From Pseudomonas endophytica (GTDB lineage Bacteria; Pseudomonadota; Gammaproteobacteria; Pseudomonadales; Pseudomonadaceae), in the NCBI RefSeq assembly GCF_001411475.1, contig NZ_LLWH01000174.1, positions 1 to 35,356 on the forward strand: 35,356 nt of DNA. Reading direction: 5' to 3'. Positions 34,729 to 35,356 of this stretch are shown here, in pieces. Position numbers and translations under genes: made by a program. The notes under the pieces were generated by a model that saw only the letters and a program-made list of their open reading frames with translations, was not told the DNA's origin and ran no database searches. Within the stretch, counting starts at the first letter, position 1. Each line of letters begins with the position of its first letter.

Positions 34729-35356
34729 AAGCCACCATAGTCTCGCCAAAATGCATTAAATAAATCTTGGTGTGTTTTTCTTTGTACAGGTACTAGGTTC
34801 CAAAAAACATTATTTCCGCCGTATTCTCTTGGTTTTATGTGGTGTATGTCATATTCAGACCACCCGCCCCGGGGCGTTGTATATCCACGGTCGTACCACT
34901 CTTTGATGAATGCTCCCCTCTCTTTGGCTCCCCATGAAATTCTATCCTTGATTGGGACTTTTCCGCCTATCCCGATTGGGAATTTGATGCTTCGTCCCGT
35001 TCTTTGGTCTAGCACTTTTGGATAAAGTTTCAGCAGGGCTTGGATGCGTATAGCTAAGTTTGATGTTTTAGTTGAAGCATTTTCCTTGCAAGATAAACCC
35101 CAAGGGTCGATCCAGTTCTGAGAGTTAGCCGCGTACTGATAAAGATTGATCCCACCCAGCAACCCAATCGGATCCGGCTGGGTAAATCGCCCTATATCCG
35201 GGTCGTAAAACCTGAAGGTGTTGTAGTGCAGGCCGGTCTCGCGGTCAAGGTATTGGCCTTGAAAACGCAGGTTCTGTTCCTGTCCGTACTGGGAGCGATG
35301 CCATTCATCTCGGCTGTTGCCCCAAGCTTGGTATTCGCTGTGCCAGACGCTTAGGC
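34725..35356 (-). CDS. Rhs protein, C-terminal end with HNH-type nuclease toxin (5' end outside window)
   Basis: The frame is open from the window edge to 34725. The N-terminal part is Rhs core: GQYLDRETGLHYNTFRFYDPDIGRF, then the hallmark DPIGLLGGINLYQYAANSQNWIDPWGL, where Rhs proteins self-cleave to free the toxin. The about 120-residue tip that follows ends with SEYDIHHIKPREYGGNNVFWNLVPVQRKTHQDLFNAFW. This is an HNH/His-Me finger motif with the His pair, Asn and a late His, suggesting a DNA-cutting toxin. The tip is AT-rich relative to the core. It is followed by an overlapping immunity gene. The delivery route (type VI secretion is usual) is not visible here. Confidence 0.87.
   Translation of the reverse strand, partial: LSVWHSEYQAWGNSRDEWHRSQYGQEQNLRFQGQYLDRETGLHYNTFRFYDPDIGRFTQPDPIGLLGGINLYQYAANSQNWIDPWGLSCKENASTKTSNLAIRIQALLKLYPKVLDQRTGRSIKFPIGIGGKVPIKDRISWGAKERGAFIKEWYDRGYTTPRGGWSEYDIHHIKPREYGGNNVFWNLVPVQRKTHQDLFNAFWRDYGGL

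Overview
The window is chromosomal DNA from a Pseudomonas. The evidence is a gacA-uvrC-pgsA-tRNA-Gly block with a typical GacA that starts at TTG, a fatty-acid/branched-chain acyl-CoA operon in the order known from P. putida PP_2213-2217, and REP-like GATC/GCAGCCTGCGG elements in the gaps. A signal-less lipase whose catalytic triad sits at Ser83/Asp238/His260, as I recall for the P. fragi enzyme, and a bdhA like that of P. fragi point to the P. fragi/P. lundensis side of the genus. That species-level placement is inference.

Layout: 1-2.4 kb holds a polar amino-acid ABC importer (binding protein plus two permeases, minus strand, no ATPase inside the window). 2.6-4.6 kb is an OmpR-type two-component pair, divergent from a MATE exporter (4.8-6.2 kb). 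6.3-9.5 kb contains an AraC regulator, a YgdI/YgdR-like lipoprotein, a DUF1275/YoaK membrane protein and two small unknown proteins, followed by a decayed frame (9.5-10.0 kb). 10.2-15.8 kb is a five-gene beta-oxidation operon (acyl-CoA synthetase, HSD10-type dehydrogenase, thiolase, acyl-CoA dehydrogenase, enoyl-CoA hydratase). It converges on a two-gene operon (acyl-CoA dehydrogenase and a 3-hydroxyisobutyryl-CoA hydrolase type enzyme, 15.9-18.2 kb) that fits valine/isobutyryl-CoA breakdown. Then come bdhA, ppiC and a lipase.

20.8-22.4 kb is a class I DAHP synthase gene with a long leader. The leader encodes an unannotated 44-aa peptide with the run FYFGYWFSHW just ahead of folded RNA and a strong intrinsic terminator. 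This looks like a ribosome-mediated attenuator sensing aromatic amino acids. A second aromatic-rich 50-aa ORF lies between the terminator and the enzyme. A phage-type divergent regulator pair (22.6-23.3 kb) separates this locus from gacA-uvrC-pgsA-tRNA-Gly.

Beyond the tRNA the window becomes accessory: a frameshifted zinc alcohol dehydrogenase, a divergent Lrp/AsnC regulator, and a small catabolic locus. That locus comprises an amidohydrolase, an MFS transporter and a 536-residue protein that joins a GntR/FCD regulator to a second amidohydrolase. The right end carries the 3' end of an Rhs gene with an HNH-type toxin tip, its SUKH-like immunity gene (ATGA overlap), and a broken Rhs core fragment behind it.
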